Shown here one piece after another: positions 53,710 through 62,272 of a stretch of DNA of 64,000 bases. The position numbers were made by a program, and so were the translations under genes. The notes beneath the pieces are model-generated. The model was not told the DNA's origin, ran no database searches, and saw only the letters and a list, made by a program, of their open reading frames with translations. This DNA is from Hyphomonadaceae bacterium. Lineage in GTDB: Bacteria; Pseudomonadota; Alphaproteobacteria; Caulobacterales; Aquidulcibacteraceae. The DNA lies in NCBI GenBank assembly GCA_022841905.1, contig JALHQO010000007.1:124001-188000 (forward strand). Reading direction: 5' to 3'. Every line of letters starts with the position of its first letter. Within the stretch, counting starts at the first letter, position 1.

Positions 53710-55728
53710 ATGACCGACGACGCCCAGGCCCGCAAACTCACCACTATCGTCGCGCTGGATGTCGCAGGCTATTCCGCGCGCACCGAAGCTGACGAGGCCA
53801 GGACAACCGCCGAGGTAGCGGCGCTGCGCAGGGTGATCGAAGCCATAGCCGCGCGTCACGGCGGCCGCTTATTCAGCACGGCCGGCGACGGCTTCATGCT
53901 GGACTTTGGTTCGAGCCTTGCTGCTGTCGAAGCTGCGTTTGAACTCGCCGCAACGTGCGAACCGAAAGTGCGCGTCGGCGTCCACCTGGGCGACGTTGTA
54001 GTGCAACCGAATGGCGACCTCCTGGGCCACGGCGTCAACGTCGCCGCGCGCCTCATGGCGCAATCGACGCCAGGCGCGGCTTTGGTATCAGCGACAGTTC
54101 GGCAAACGATCCGTGGCCCGATCGCAGATCGCCTGCAGTCGCGTGGGCTTCTCAAGCTCGACAAGATGGCCGAGACGATCGAGGCGTTTGCACTGACCGT
54201 TGCCGTCGTGGCGAATGCGGCGCCGGCGCCGGCGCCGACGGAAGCTGACCCCATCCTCGTCGTCCTACCGTTCGACAATTTGTCGACAGATCCCGAGATG
54301 CAATTCTTCTCCGACGGCGTCAGCGAGGAGATCATTCAGCGTCTGTCGCGCGGCGCGAAGCTTAAGGTCATCGGGCGAACGTCGAGCTTTCAGTTTCGGG
54401 GCGAGAAGAAGAGCGATGCGGCGCACATGCTAAAATGCAGTCACTTGCTCGACGGCTCAGTGCGCCGGGCGGGCGCACGCGTGCGCATCGCCGCGCATCT
54501 CGTCGAAACAGCCTCGCACACTACCCTGTGGTCCGAGCGTTACGACCGCAGCCTCGACGATACGTTCGCTGTACAGGACGAGATTTCCGAAGCCATCGCT
54601 GGCGCCTTGCAACAAACGTTCACCAGCTTCTCGACCAAGGCTATCGATCCGGTGGCCTATGATCTTTATCTGCGCGCCAGCATCAAGTCGTATGCGCCGG
54701 ACGAGTTGTGCGGGCACGTCGAACTATTGGAGGCCGCGGTTCAGCTTGCGCCCAACTTTGCGGAGGCTTGGGGGAGGCTGGCGTACGTCCGCACCTGGGC
54801 GCGATTGTATCAGCCGTTCGCCGAACGCGCGGCGTCTACCGCCTTGGTGACACGCGAAGCGGAACGGGCGCTGGCGCTCGATCATGAAAACGTCGACGCG
54901 CTGACCGCTCAGTATTTCATCTTGCCGCCGTATGGCAGTTTCATCGAGTCGGACGCCGCTATGGAGCGCATTCGCCGGGCGCCGGGTCGCGGCGAGGGCC
55001 ACGGTTATGTCGGCTGGCATGCCCGCACGATCGGACGGACCCGCGAATGCGCCGAGATCACGGAGGAGATTTATCCGTCTGATCCGCTGAACCCGATGTT
55101 CGTGATGATGACGTCGATGGCCCGAATGGCCGTCGGACAAGTGGCCGAGGCGATCCCGCTCCTCGAAGGTCTCATGGCGCGCGCGCCAGGCATGATTTAT
55201 CCGGTCGTGGTTCTGCTTCGCGCCCACGCTCTTCTGAACGACTGGCCGGCGGTGGACAGGCTGATTGCAGCGGCGGCGAACTGGCCGGCGCGTGCATTCG
55301 ATGACGGGGTGATGTTCGTCCGCGCCGAGCGCAATCCGACGGCGGAGAACATTGGCGCCATACGCGACGCGCTCGAAGCGCATGTCGCAAAGACCGGCTC
55401 GGTGGACGTCACGCGGCTTGTGTATGCGGCTCACCTGGGCCTCGTTGACGACGTCTATCGCATCGCTGAAAGCGCCCATCTTGGACCGCGGGGGAGCGCT
55501 GACGACGTCATCGGTCCCGACGCCTACCGCACCGGCATGCTGTTTTGGAAAGGGATGCCCGAAATCCGCAACGATCCGCGCTTCGTGCGGCTCTGCGCGC
55601 GGCTCGGCCTCGTCGAGTTTTGGCTCGCGACTCAGAAATGGCCCGACTGCGTGGACGAGGTCCCCTACGACTTTAGGGTCGCGTGCGAACAGGCGCGGAG
55701 CATTCCGAAGGAAGCTTTCGAGTTTTGA
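53710..55728 (+). CDS. class III adenylate cyclase fused to TolB-like and TPR domains
   Basis: 672 residues from ATG 53710 (an upstream in-frame start is 17 codons away). The N-terminal cyclase domain has one metal Asp in VALDVAGYS (residue 17), the second in GDGFMLDFG (about 60) and the catalytic Asn/Arg in VNVAARL (about 120). From residue about 190 a FlgO/TolB-N-like domain follows (VLPFDNLSTDPEMQFFSDGV and on), and from about 320 a TPR array to the end. There is no membrane helix, so it is soluble. It probably makes cAMP in response to a partner bound by the TPR part. Confidence 0.88.
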   Translation: MTDDAQARKLTTIVALDVAGYSARTEADEARTTAEVAALRRVIEAIAARHGGRLFSTAGDGFMLDFGSSLAAVEAAFELAATCEPKVRVGVHLGDVVVQPNGDLLGHGVNVAARLMAQSTPGAALVSATVRQTIRGPIADRLQSRGLLKLDKMAETIEAFALTVAVVANAAPAPAPTEADPILVVLPFDNLSTDPEMQFFSDGVSEEIIQRLSRGAKLKVIGRTSSFQFRGEKKSDAAHMLKCSHLLDGSVRRAGARVRIAAHLVETASHTTLWSERYDRSLDDTFAVQDEISEAIAGALQQTFTSFSTKAIDPVAYDLYLRASIKSYAPDELCGHVELLEAAVQLAPNFAEAWGRLAYVRTWARLYQPFAERAASTALVTREAERALALDHENVDALTAQYFILPPYGSFIESDAAMERIRRAPGRGEGHGYVGWHARTIGRTRECAEITEEIYPSDPLNPMFVMMTSMARMAVGQVAEAIPLLEGLMARAPGMIYPVVVLLRAHALLNDWPAVDRLIAAAANWPARAFDDGVMFVRAERNPTAENIGAIRDALEAHVAKTGSVDVTRLVYAAHLGLVDDVYRIAESAHLGPRGSADDVIGPDAYRTGMLFWKGMPEIRNDPRFVRLCARLGLVEFWLATQKWPDCVDEVPYDFRVACEQARSIPKEAFEF

Positions 55729-55742
55729 GCGGCGCTTAAGCG

Positions 55743-56759
55743 CTAGAGCCGCCAACTAAGCGCAAACGCGCCGAAATCTTGGCGCGTCGGTTGGGTTTCG
55801 AATTCTTCGGTGCGCCAGACATAGGTGTAGGCGAGACGCCAGTCTCCGGCGCTGACTGAGAAGCCGGTTTGGAAGTCGGCGACGTATGGCGTGCGCTCGA
55901 CCGAGGCGCTGTCTTCCCAGGTGTTGCCGTCGAGGAAGAGATTGCGCGCAACGGCGCGGCCTTGGATGCCCGCGAACACCGACCAGGATAGCGGCCCGCC
56001 GGCGAAGTGTTCGACACCGGAGAGCGAGGGGCGCACGCGTGGGGGCCCGTAATCGTTGTCGATACGCCAGCCGATGCGGGCGGTGAGGCCCACGCGCGCT
56101 TCCGTGCGCAGCGTGCCGAGGCTTGCGCCGGCGCTCGGTGTCAGATCGAACTCGAGGCCGCCGGGCACGTCGATGAACGCGCGCACGGCGCGCCAGCGGC
56201 GATCGAACGAGACGGCGAAGGCAAACTCGTCTTCGAGTTGGCTGTCCCAGCCTTGCGGATCGGGCGCGCCCAGAGATTCGTGGATGCCGCGCTGGGCTTG
56301 TTCGCCCATCGCCGAAGGGCCGGTGATGCCGAATTCGAGTTCGTAGGTGTCGAGATAGCGCGGCGCGCGGCCGTCCGTGCGATCTTCTTCGGCGCCGACC
56401 ATGAGCTGCATGTAGAGCCAGCCGGCGTAGGGGTGCTGATCGGCCGGGGCGGGCACGGCGGCGATGTCTTCGGGCGTGAAGATCGATTGGCCAATGGCGA
56501 CGCCCCAAAAGTCCGGTTGCGAGTTCGAGAAATAGCGCGTGAAGCCGCCGGCGCCGCGCAGCCAATCGGGCACGCCTTCAGCCGGCGAGACGTAAGCCAG
56601 CTTGATGCCGGAGGTGTAGTTGCGGTCAGCGCCGGAGGAGAGGCTGTCATTCTCGACCGCGATCGAGAACACGCCTTGCAGCTCATCGGGGCGATCTTCG
56701 GCGAACGCCGCGCTCGGCAGCGCGGCCAATAGTGCCGCGCCCGTCAGCCAACGCTTCAA
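55743..56759 (-). CDS. lipid A deacylase LpxR family protein (DUF2219)
   Basis: Starting at TTG 56759 (which overlaps the YdcH stop, TTGA), the protein has 338 residues with a signal peptide (cleavage near AFA-ED) and a 12-strand outer-membrane barrel. The active-site segment AVENDSLSSGADRNYTSG and HPYAGWLY match LpxR, which removes the 3'-acyloxyacyl group of lipid A. A GTG or ATG start upstream would run into the YdcH gene, so TTG is preferred. Envelope remodelling is the likely role. Confidence 0.86.
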   Translation of the reverse strand: MKRWLTGAALLAALPSAAFAEDRPDELQGVFSIAVENDSLSSGADRNYTSGIKLAYVSPAEGVPDWLRGAGGFTRYFSNSQPDFWGVAIGQSIFTPEDIAAVPAPADQHPYAGWLYMQLMVGAEEDRTDGRAPRYLDTYELEFGITGPSAMGEQAQRGIHESLGAPDPQGWDSQLEDEFAFAVSFDRRWRAVRAFIDVPGGLEFDLTPSAGASLGTLRTEARVGLTARIGWRIDNDYGPPRVRPSLSGVEHFAGGPLSWSVFAGIQGRAVARNLFLDGNTWEDSASVERTPYVADFQTGFSVSAGDWRLAYTYVWRTEEFETQPTRQDFGAFALSWRL

Positions 56760-56995
56760 GCGATGATGTCCGGCGTCAGCCTGTCTTCGATCCATTGAAT
56801 TTGGTCCCTCAACACGAGCTTGCTGCGCTTCAAGCGAGCAATTTGCAGCATGTCGCCGCTGGTCTTCTCTTGCAGTGCAGCAATCGCGCTGTCGAGCGCG
56901 CGGTGCTCCTCGCGCAGCTCTATCAGCCGTGCGCGTAACGCTCGTTTTTCTGGCGTATCGTTAATGTCGAATTCGTCAGGATCGTCGGCGTCCAT
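56756..56995 (-). CDS. YdcH family protein (DUF465)
   Basis: 79 residues from ATG 56995. After an acidic 20-residue head, the two-helix DUF465 hairpin is seen: RARLIELREEHRALDSAIAA and IARLKRSKLVLRDQIQWIED. Function unknown; small coiled-coil protein. A second, shorter relative is encoded on the other strand at 57208. The stop overlaps the LpxR-like start. Confidence 0.88.
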   Translation of the reverse strand: MDADDPDEFDINDTPEKRALRARLIELREEHRALDSAIAALQEKTSGDMLQIARLKRSKLVLRDQIQWIEDRLTPDIIA

Positions 56996-57207
56996 GTGCC
57001 CTGTTCCGCCGTGCGCGGCCGGAACCCCGAGGGCCGCGCGCCGAGCTAAGCCACGCCAGAAAGGCGCTGTAAAGCGCCACAACTCGCCAAATTTAAAAGC
57101 AGGAACAAGGGCTGGCGTAAGAAATGTAAATTTTGTTGATGATGTAAGGAGACAATAGTGAAATTCGGGAGCATCCTCGGACTCGCCAACCAAAGGAGGC
57201 GCCTTCG

Positions 57208-57384
57208 ATGGCTATCGAGCAGCGTTTACGCGAACTCGACGCCCGGCATCGGGATCTCGACTTAATCATTGAACATGAGGCCAAAAGGCCGGCCGTGGAT
57301 CCTGCCCGGCTCACCGCAATGAAGCGGCAAAAACTCAAACTCAAAGAACAAATCGAAGTGATCCGACAGAGTCTCAGTCACTGA
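57208..57384 (+). CDS. YdcH family protein (DUF465), 58 residues
   Basis: ATG 57208 follows AAAGGAGG by 9 bp, a near-perfect ribosome-binding site. The product, MAIEQRLRELDARHRDLDLI... with MKRQKLKLKEQIEVIRQ, has the same two-helix hairpin as the divergent 79-residue relative but lacks the acidic head. Conserved small protein; function unknown. An AT-rich 212-bp divergent region lies between the two genes. Confidence 0.9.
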   Translation: MAIEQRLRELDARHRDLDLIIEHEAKRPAVDPARLTAMKRQKLKLKEQIEVIRQSLSH

Positions 57385-57410
57385 ACTGAGCGCTCGCCCT
57401 GGCGTGTAAC

Positions 57411-57437
57411 GCGCCGCCCTGAGTTTTGGGGCGGCGC
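57411..57437. terminator. hairpin between ydcH-like and msrB
   Basis: GCGCCGCCC (57411-57419) and GGGCGGCGC (57429-57437) form a perfect 9-bp stem with a 9-nt loop containing TTTT. It lies between the convergent YdcH-type and msrB genes and probably terminates both. Confidence 0.55.
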
Positions 57438-57439
57438 TG

Positions 57440-57982
57440 TCAGCGCGACGCGGTTTCAGTTTCGCCATCCACCAGCGGCAGATAGCGCGCGTATCCTTCC
57501 GCGGCCATGCGTTCGCGTGGGATGAAGCGGATGGCGCACGAATTGATGCAGAAGCGCTGGCCGCCCGTGCCGCGCGGCCCGTCGTCGAACACGTGGCCCA
57601 AGTGTGCATTGCCCTCGCGCGAGCGCACTTCGATTCGGCGCATGCCGAGTGTGTAATCCTCGTGCATCGTGATGGCGTTGGGATCGATCGGCGTGGTGAA
57701 GCTCGGCCAACCGGAACCGCTGTCATATTTGGTGGTCGAGGCAAACAGCGCCTCGCCGGTGCGGGCTTCAACGTAAATGCCGGTTTCGTGGTGATTCCAG
57801 TATTCGTTGTCGAACGCGCGCTCGGTGCCGCCCTGGTCCATGACCCAATTGCGCAGGCGTTCGAGCGCGTTCGGCGAGCGCTCAGTTTGCGCGATCGGGC
57901 GCTCGCGGGTCTGCGCGTAGGCGTAGTAGCCCGCGCCGCTGACGGCGAGCAGGGCGACGGCGATGATGGGGGCGAGGCGCAT
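57440..57982 (-). CDS. msrB: exported peptide-methionine (R)-S-oxide reductase MsrB
   Basis: 180 residues. An N-terminal hydrophobic signal or anchor (about 5-23) precedes the MsrB domain: HHETGIYVEARTGEALF, GSGWPSFTTPID, AHLGHVFDDGPRGTGG and the catalytic Cys in RFCINSCAIRF. The zinc-binding CxxC pairs of zinc-type MsrB are absent. It should repair Met-R-sulfoxide in periplasmic proteins. It is divergent from an exported msrA. Confidence 0.93.
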   Translation of the reverse strand: MRLAPIIAVALLAVSGAGYYAYAQTRERPIAQTERSPNALERLRNWVMDQGGTERAFDNEYWNHHETGIYVEARTGEALFASTTKYDSGSGWPSFTTPIDPNAITMHEDYTLGMRRIEVRSREGNAHLGHVFDDGPRGTGGQRFCINSCAIRFIPRERMAAEGYARYLPLVDGETETASR

Positions 57983-58074
57983 AAGGGAGGCTCCAGTGTT
58001 GAAAGCTTATACGCCTAAGGGCGTCGCGCGGTTGCGCTGGAAACCAGAGACAGTCGCCATACGTAAGCACCCAT

Positions 58075-58683
58075 ATGATCCGTCGCTCAATCCTCGCCAG
58101 CTTCCTCCTGCTCGTCGCCGCTGCGTGCTCGCCGCCGGCGCCGGCGACCGCGCAACCTCAGACGCCGCCGACTGGCGCGGTGGAGGAGGCGATTTTCGCT
58201 GGCGGGTGCTTTTGGTGCATGGAGCACGACATGGGCGCGATCCCGGGCGTGATGTCGGTTGAGAGCGGCTATACCGGCGGGCGCAACGAGAACCCGACCT
58301 ACGAGAACCATCCGGGCCACTTCGAGGCCGTGCGTGTGCGCTACGATTCAGGCCGCATCGGCTATCGCCAATTGCTCGATCGCTATTGGCCGCTGGTCGA
58401 TCCGACCGATGACGGCGGCCAATTCTGCGACCGAGGCTCCAGCTATCGCACCGCGATTTTCGTGACCGCCGCGCAGCGCGCCGAAGCCGAAGCCAGCAAG
58501 CGCGCTATCATTGCGTCCGGGCGCGTGAACGGCCGCGTCCTGACGCCGGTACTCGATGCGGCGACGTTCTGGCCGGCGGAAGAGTATCACCGCAACTATG
58601 CCCGACGAAATCCCGCGCACTACGCCGCCTACCGCGCCGGATGCGGACGCGATCGGGTGCTACGTCAGGTTTGGCGGCGTTGA
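58075..58683 (+). CDS. msrA: exported peptide-methionine (S)-S-oxide reductase MsrA
   Basis: 202 residues. A lipobox (VAAAC, about residue 18) and a Pro/Ala-rich linker precede the MsrA domain with the catalytic GGCFWCMEHD (about 43-52), GYTGG and the HFEAVRVRYD block. It reduces Met-S-sulfoxide. Being divergent from msrB with a shared 92-bp promoter region, the pair forms a periplasmic Met-sulfoxide repair module. The stop TGA directly abuts the REPIN-like repeat. Confidence 0.93.
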   Translation: MIRRSILASFLLLVAAACSPPAPATAQPQTPPTGAVEEAIFAGGCFWCMEHDMGAIPGVMSVESGYTGGRNENPTYENHPGHFEAVRVRYDSGRIGYRQLLDRYWPLVDPTDDGGQFCDRGSSYRTAIFVTAAQRAEAEASKRAIIASGRVNGRVLTPVLDAATFWPAEEYHRNYARRNPAHYAAYRAGCGRDRVLRQVWRR

Positions 58684-58746
58684 TATGGACCGCCGGCGTC
58701 TCGCCGGCCAGCACATACGCATGCCGGCGAGACGCCGACGGTCCAT
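58684..58746. repeat. REPIN-like twin-hairpin inverted repeat, second copy
   Basis: Arms 58685-58708 and 58723-58746 (24 bp) are complementary except at one position, with a 14-bp spacer. Each arm holds a hairpin (GCCGGCG, loop TCT, CGCCGGC on the left). Compared with the copy at 1203-1298, the head differs in one base and the stem carries G-to-C changes on both sides, so pairing is kept. It starts immediately after the msrA stop codon and ends 9 bp before the TrcR stop. Confidence 0.75.
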
Positions 58747-58755
58747 GAAGAGCGA

Positions 58756-59385
58756 CTAGCCTTCGTCAGCTTGCTCGTACGTCTCGGCCGGCACGGTCTC
58801 CTGTGCGCCTTTGAGCGTCTTGGACTCTTCTTTGGCCTTGCGGGCGTCGGTGCGGGCTTTGGCGGCGGCGGCGTCGGCGACGACGGCGTCGAGTTCGATC
58901 TGGGTGCACAGGCCGATCGTCACCGGATCGACCGGCTTGATCTGCGGTGAATTCCAGTGCGTGCGGTTGCGCACCTGTTCGATGGTCGACTTGGTCGTGC
59001 CGATCAGTTTCACGATCTTGGAATCCGGTACTTCCGGGTGGTTCTTCAAGAACCAGTTGATGGCGTCTGGGCGATCTTGGCGGCGCGCGATCGGCGTGTA
59101 GCGGGCGCCCTTCTTTTTCACTTGCGGCAGGTCGATGCGCTTCTGCTCGAGCGGCTTCAGCACGTAGGTTTCATCGGCCTCGCCCTTGGCGATCTCTTCG
59201 CGCGACAGAAAGCCCCCAGCGATGGGATCGACGCCGCGAATGCCCTTGGCGACATCTTCGTTGGCGATGCCTTGAACTTCCAGCGGATGCAGGCCGGTGA
59301 AATCGGCGATCTGCTTGAAGGCGAGCGAGGTGTTTTCGATCAGCCACACGGCGGTGGCCTTCGGCATGAGGACGTTCGAGGTCAT
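58756..59385 (-). CDS. TrcR-type cell-cycle transcriptional regulator (DUF1013)
   Basis: 209 residues from ATG 59385. The DUF1013 blocks are clear: PKATAVWLIENTSLAFKQIA, GIRGVDPIAGGFLSREEI, RRQDRPDAINWFLKNHPEV, and a helix-turn-helix-like KIVKLIGTTKSTIEQVRNRTH. The C-terminal tail is Ala/Lys/Glu-rich. The family is restricted to alphaproteobacteria and has been named TrcR. It converges with msrA through the repeat element; the symporter gene lies upstream. Confidence 0.92.
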   Translation of the reverse strand: MTSNVLMPKATAVWLIENTSLAFKQIADFTGLHPLEVQGIANEDVAKGIRGVDPIAGGFLSREEIAKGEADETYVLKPLEQKRIDLPQVKKKGARYTPIARRQDRPDAINWFLKNHPEVPDSKIVKLIGTTKSTIEQVRNRTHWNSPQIKPVDPVTIGLCTQIELDAVVADAAAAKARTDARKAKEESKTLKGAQETVPAETYEQADEG

Positions 59386-59520
59386 GTGCTTAGGCTCCAG
59401 ATACGCAAACGCGCCCGGCGGCGTCGCCAGGCGCGGGGCCAGATGGAGCAACGGGCTGACGACCACGGGCGCGGTAAATCAGTTGCCCGCGATATAGCGC
59501 TGGTTGTGGGCGAAGGGAAG

Positions 59521-59551
59521 GCGGGATCGCGCCTTTTGGACGTGATCCCGC
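59521..59551. terminator. terminator-like hairpin after the AGCS symporter gene
   Basis: GCGGGATC (59521-59528) pairs with GATCCCGC (59544-59551), with further internal pairs (GCGCC/GGACGT region) and a TTTT loop. It lies just past the symporter stop (leftward gene), so it probably ends that transcript before the TrcR gene. Confidence 0.55.
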
Positions 59552-59556
59552 AGCCT

Positions 59557-61017
59557 TTATTCGTGGTCCTTGCCGGCCGTCTTGTCGCCGCGCGCCAGTT
59601 TGAACACGACGCCGGAGAGCAGCACCAGCGCGAGTAGGTTGGGCAGCGCCATGGCGGCGTTGGCGATGTCGCCGAAGCGCCAGACGAAATCCAAATCCTG
59701 GAACGAGCCGACGAAGATCATCGCCACCCAGACGAGGCGGAACGGCAGGATCATGCGGTCGCCGAAGAGGTGCGTGATCGAGCGTTCGCCGTAATAGGAC
59801 CAGGTGATCAGCGTGGTGAATACGAACAGGATGAGCGCGAGCGACGCGATCAGCTGGCCGATTGGAAAGCCGAGCACGAGCGTTGGAAACGCCGTCGCAT
59901 AAGCGGCTTGCGTCATGTCGAAGCCGCGCAGGTCCGAGCTCCAGACGTGCTCTTGCACGCCCGCCGCTGAGGGGAAGGCGCCTTGCACGGTGAGGATGAC
60001 GAGGCCGGTGCAGGTGCAGACGATGATGGTGTCGATGAACGTGCCCATCATGGCGAAGCGGCCTTGGCGGGCGGGGTCGTTGGTTTGCGCCACCGCGTGC
60101 GCCATCGGCGTCGAACCCTGGCCGGCTTCGTTGGAGAACAACCCGCGCGCGACGCCGAAGCGAATGGCCATAATCATGCCCGCGCCGAGGAAGCCGCCAG
60201 TTGCGGCGTGGCCGTTAAAGGCGCTGTCGAAGATGAGCGCGAACGAGGCGGGGATGTCGGACGCGTTAAGCGCCAGCGCCCAGAGCGCCATGACGATATA
60301 GCCCAACGCCATCACCGGTACGACCGCTTCGGCGACGCTGCCGATTGATTTGATGCCGCCGATGATGACGACGAACACCAAAGCCGCGACGATCAAGCCC
60401 GCGCCCCAATCCGGCAGAACTGGAAAGAGACCGGTGAGCGAGTCGGCGATGGAATTGGCTTGAATGACGTTGCCGGTGGCGATGGAGGAAATCAGCGCGC
60501 CGACGGCGAAGACGCCGCCGAGCCACGCCCAGTTTTTGCCGAGGCCGCGCCGGATGTAGGTCATCGGTCCGCCGCGATAATGGCCTTCCGGCGTCTTGTC
60601 GCGGAAGCGCACCGCGAGCGAGCCTTCAGCGAAGGCGAGCGCCATGCCGAAGAGCGCCGTGATCCACATCCAGAAGAGCGCGCCTGGGCCGCCGAGCGTG
60701 ATGGCGGTGGCGACGCCCGCGAGATTGCCGGTACCGATCTGGCCGGAGAGCGCGGTCGAAAGCGCGGCGAACGGCGAAATCTCGCCGGCTTCTTTTTCTT
60801 TGCTGCGCTTGAACAAGCCTGCGAAGGCGGTGCCCAAGTGTGTGATCGGATAGAACCGAAGTCCGATCATGAAATAAAGGCCAGCGCCGAGGAGCGCGAT
60901 GACCATGGGCGGGAAGGGCAGTATCTGTTCGCTATTCCAGGTCCCGCCCCAGATGAAATCCGAGACATTGGTGACGTGGGCGTAGAATTGCTCCACCGGC
61001 GACACGGCTGCTGTCAT
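59557..61017 (-). CDS. sodium:alanine symporter family protein (AGCS)
   Basis: 486 residues with about ten to eleven membrane helices. The AGCS signature GQIGTGNLAGVATAI (about 92-106), the segment GGPMTYIRRGLGKNWAW and GLFSNEAGQGSTPMAHAVA are all present. It imports alanine or glycine with sodium at the inner membrane. Single gene, terminated at about 59551. Confidence 0.95.
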   Translation of the reverse strand: MTAAVSPVEQFYAHVTNVSDFIWGGTWNSEQILPFPPMVIALLGAGLYFMIGLRFYPITHLGTAFAGLFKRSKEKEAGEISPFAALSTALSGQIGTGNLAGVATAITLGGPGALFWMWITALFGMALAFAEGSLAVRFRDKTPEGHYRGGPMTYIRRGLGKNWAWLGGVFAVGALISSIATGNVIQANSIADSLTGLFPVLPDWGAGLIVAALVFVVIIGGIKSIGSVAEAVVPVMALGYIVMALWALALNASDIPASFALIFDSAFNGHAATGGFLGAGMIMAIRFGVARGLFSNEAGQGSTPMAHAVAQTNDPARQGRFAMMGTFIDTIIVCTCTGLVILTVQGAFPSAAGVQEHVWSSDLRGFDMTQAAYATAFPTLVLGFPIGQLIASLALILFVFTTLITWSYYGERSITHLFGDRMILPFRLVWVAMIFVGSFQDLDFVWRFGDIANAAMALPNLLALVLLSGVVFKLARGDKTAGKDHE

Positions 61018-61120
61018 GCCTGAGTTCCCCTACTCGCCGCGATGCGGCGTCCCTGGGGGATAATAGAGCAGCCGAGCGCGTATATGGCTAGCCTTTGAAG
61101 CCGCGCGCGCAACCGAAGAA

Positions 61121-61150
61121 GACGGCGGACGCAAGAGTGCGCCCGCCGTC
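61121..61150. terminator. terminator hairpin after outer-membrane protein gene
   Basis: GACGGCGG (61121-61128) pairs with CCGCCGTC (61143-61150) plus inner CGC/GCG pairs. On the minus strand it is followed by TTCTTC, 12 bp past the stop of the leftward barrel gene at 61162. Confidence 0.6.
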
Positions 61151-61161
61151 TCGCTCGGTGA

Positions 61162-61935
61162 CTAGAAGCGGAAGCGTAGTCCTGCTTCGATTATTGAAGA
61201 GCGGTTTTCCACGTCGAGCGTTGCGTCGAAGAGGGACACATCGGTCTCGACGTCGTCGGTGGCGCGATAGCGGTATTGCGCGAACAAAGCGGTGCGATCG
61301 CTGATGTCGTAGCTGGCCCCGGCGATCAGCTGGTATGCGAAGACCGTGGCGTCGTCATCGACGATCTGCACGCCGGACGGCGAATAGTCGACGTTGACGA
61401 AGCCAACCCCAACGCCGCCGCCGACATAGGGCCTCACCGGACCGAGTGGCGTGAAATCGTAGTAGCCGTTCGCCATCAGGTATGTCGTGTCGATCGAGCC
61501 TTCACCGTCATCGACCAGGGCGCCAACGGTCACGCCGAGATTTGGCGAGCCCGTGATCAGTACGCCGGCATCTTCGCTGTCGATGATACCGCCGCCGACA
61601 GCCACGTTGTTGTGCGTGTCGATGTCGTTGGACTGATAAGCGAGTTCGAGTTCGCCGCGGAACGCGCCGAATTGGCGGCCGATCGCGGCGCTCACCGTGT
61701 AGCCTTCATCAAACTCAGTGGTCCAGCCGACGCTTGTACCTGCTGGAAGCACTGTGCCGGACGGGATCGTCGTGCCAGCGCCGGTGGTGAAGGGGCTATC
61801 AAACTGGCCGCTATTGTCCGTATCGTCTAGCCAAGCCGCGCCAACACTGACGCTGCCGTAATAATCTTGAGCGAGCGCGGGGGTAGCGGTGAACGCAATC
61901 GCGATCGCCGCTGCGCTTAATGACAAGCGAAGCAT
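61162..61935 (-). CDS. outer-membrane beta-barrel protein (porin-like, OmpA-barrel type)
   Basis: ATG 61935, preceded by GGAG, gives 257 residues. A signal peptide (cleavage after ALA, about residue 23) is followed by an eight- to ten-strand barrel beginning QDYYGSVSVGAAWLDD, with segments GPVRPYVGGGVGVGFVNVDYS and a C-terminal strand ending in Phe (IIEAGLRFRF), the BamA recognition type. Similar 26-31 kDa surface proteins occur in alphaproteobacteria. Substrate or role unknown. Confidence 0.87.
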   Translation of the reverse strand: MLRLSLSAAAIAIAFTATPALAQDYYGSVSVGAAWLDDTDNSGQFDSPFTTGAGTTIPSGTVLPAGTSVGWTTEFDEGYTVSAAIGRQFGAFRGELELAYQSNDIDTHNNVAVGGGIIDSEDAGVLITGSPNLGVTVGALVDDGEGSIDTTYLMANGYYDFTPLGPVRPYVGGGVGVGFVNVDYSPSGVQIVDDDATVFAYQLIAGASYDISDRTALFAQYRYRATDDVETDVSLFDATLDVENRSSIIEAGLRFRF

Positions 61936-62089
61936 GAGATGAACTCCACATTTCTGCGGGTGCGCAAGGCGCCGCCGCGTGCTGCGAACGATGCGATCTA
62001 CGCGGCGCGTTAGAGCGCGGATCACAGGTCTGTTTCGCAACGCCGGAACTGCTGCGACTTGCCGCAGTTCTGCTGAGTGGAGATCATTG

Positions 62090-62272
62090 ATGACAACGCC
62101 GCAACAGCCGCCGCACGAACGAGACGCTAAGTCAGGCGTGAAGCCAGGCGAGACGCCGAGCACTGACAAGACGAGCAAGCCTGATCGTCCCGTCGATGAG
62201 GAAGATGTGTTCGGCGGGCACGAGCGCACGCACAAAGCGGACGACGTCGAGTCTGGCAGCGTGAAGCCCTAG
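62090..62272 (+). CDS. small disordered hydrophilic protein
   Basis: ATG 62090, preceded by GTGGAG, gives 60 residues rich in Pro, Lys, Asp, Glu and Thr (TTPQQPPHERDAKSGVKPGE..., ending EDVFGGHERTHKADDVESG). It has no hydrophobic core and must be disordered. It ends by overlapping the oxidoreductase gene tail by 4 bp. No family is recognised, and a spurious frame is not excluded, but the ribosome-binding site and codon use support it. Confidence 0.55.
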   Translation: MTTPQQPPHERDAKSGVKPGETPSTDKTSKPDRPVDEEDVFGGHERTHKADDVESGSVKP

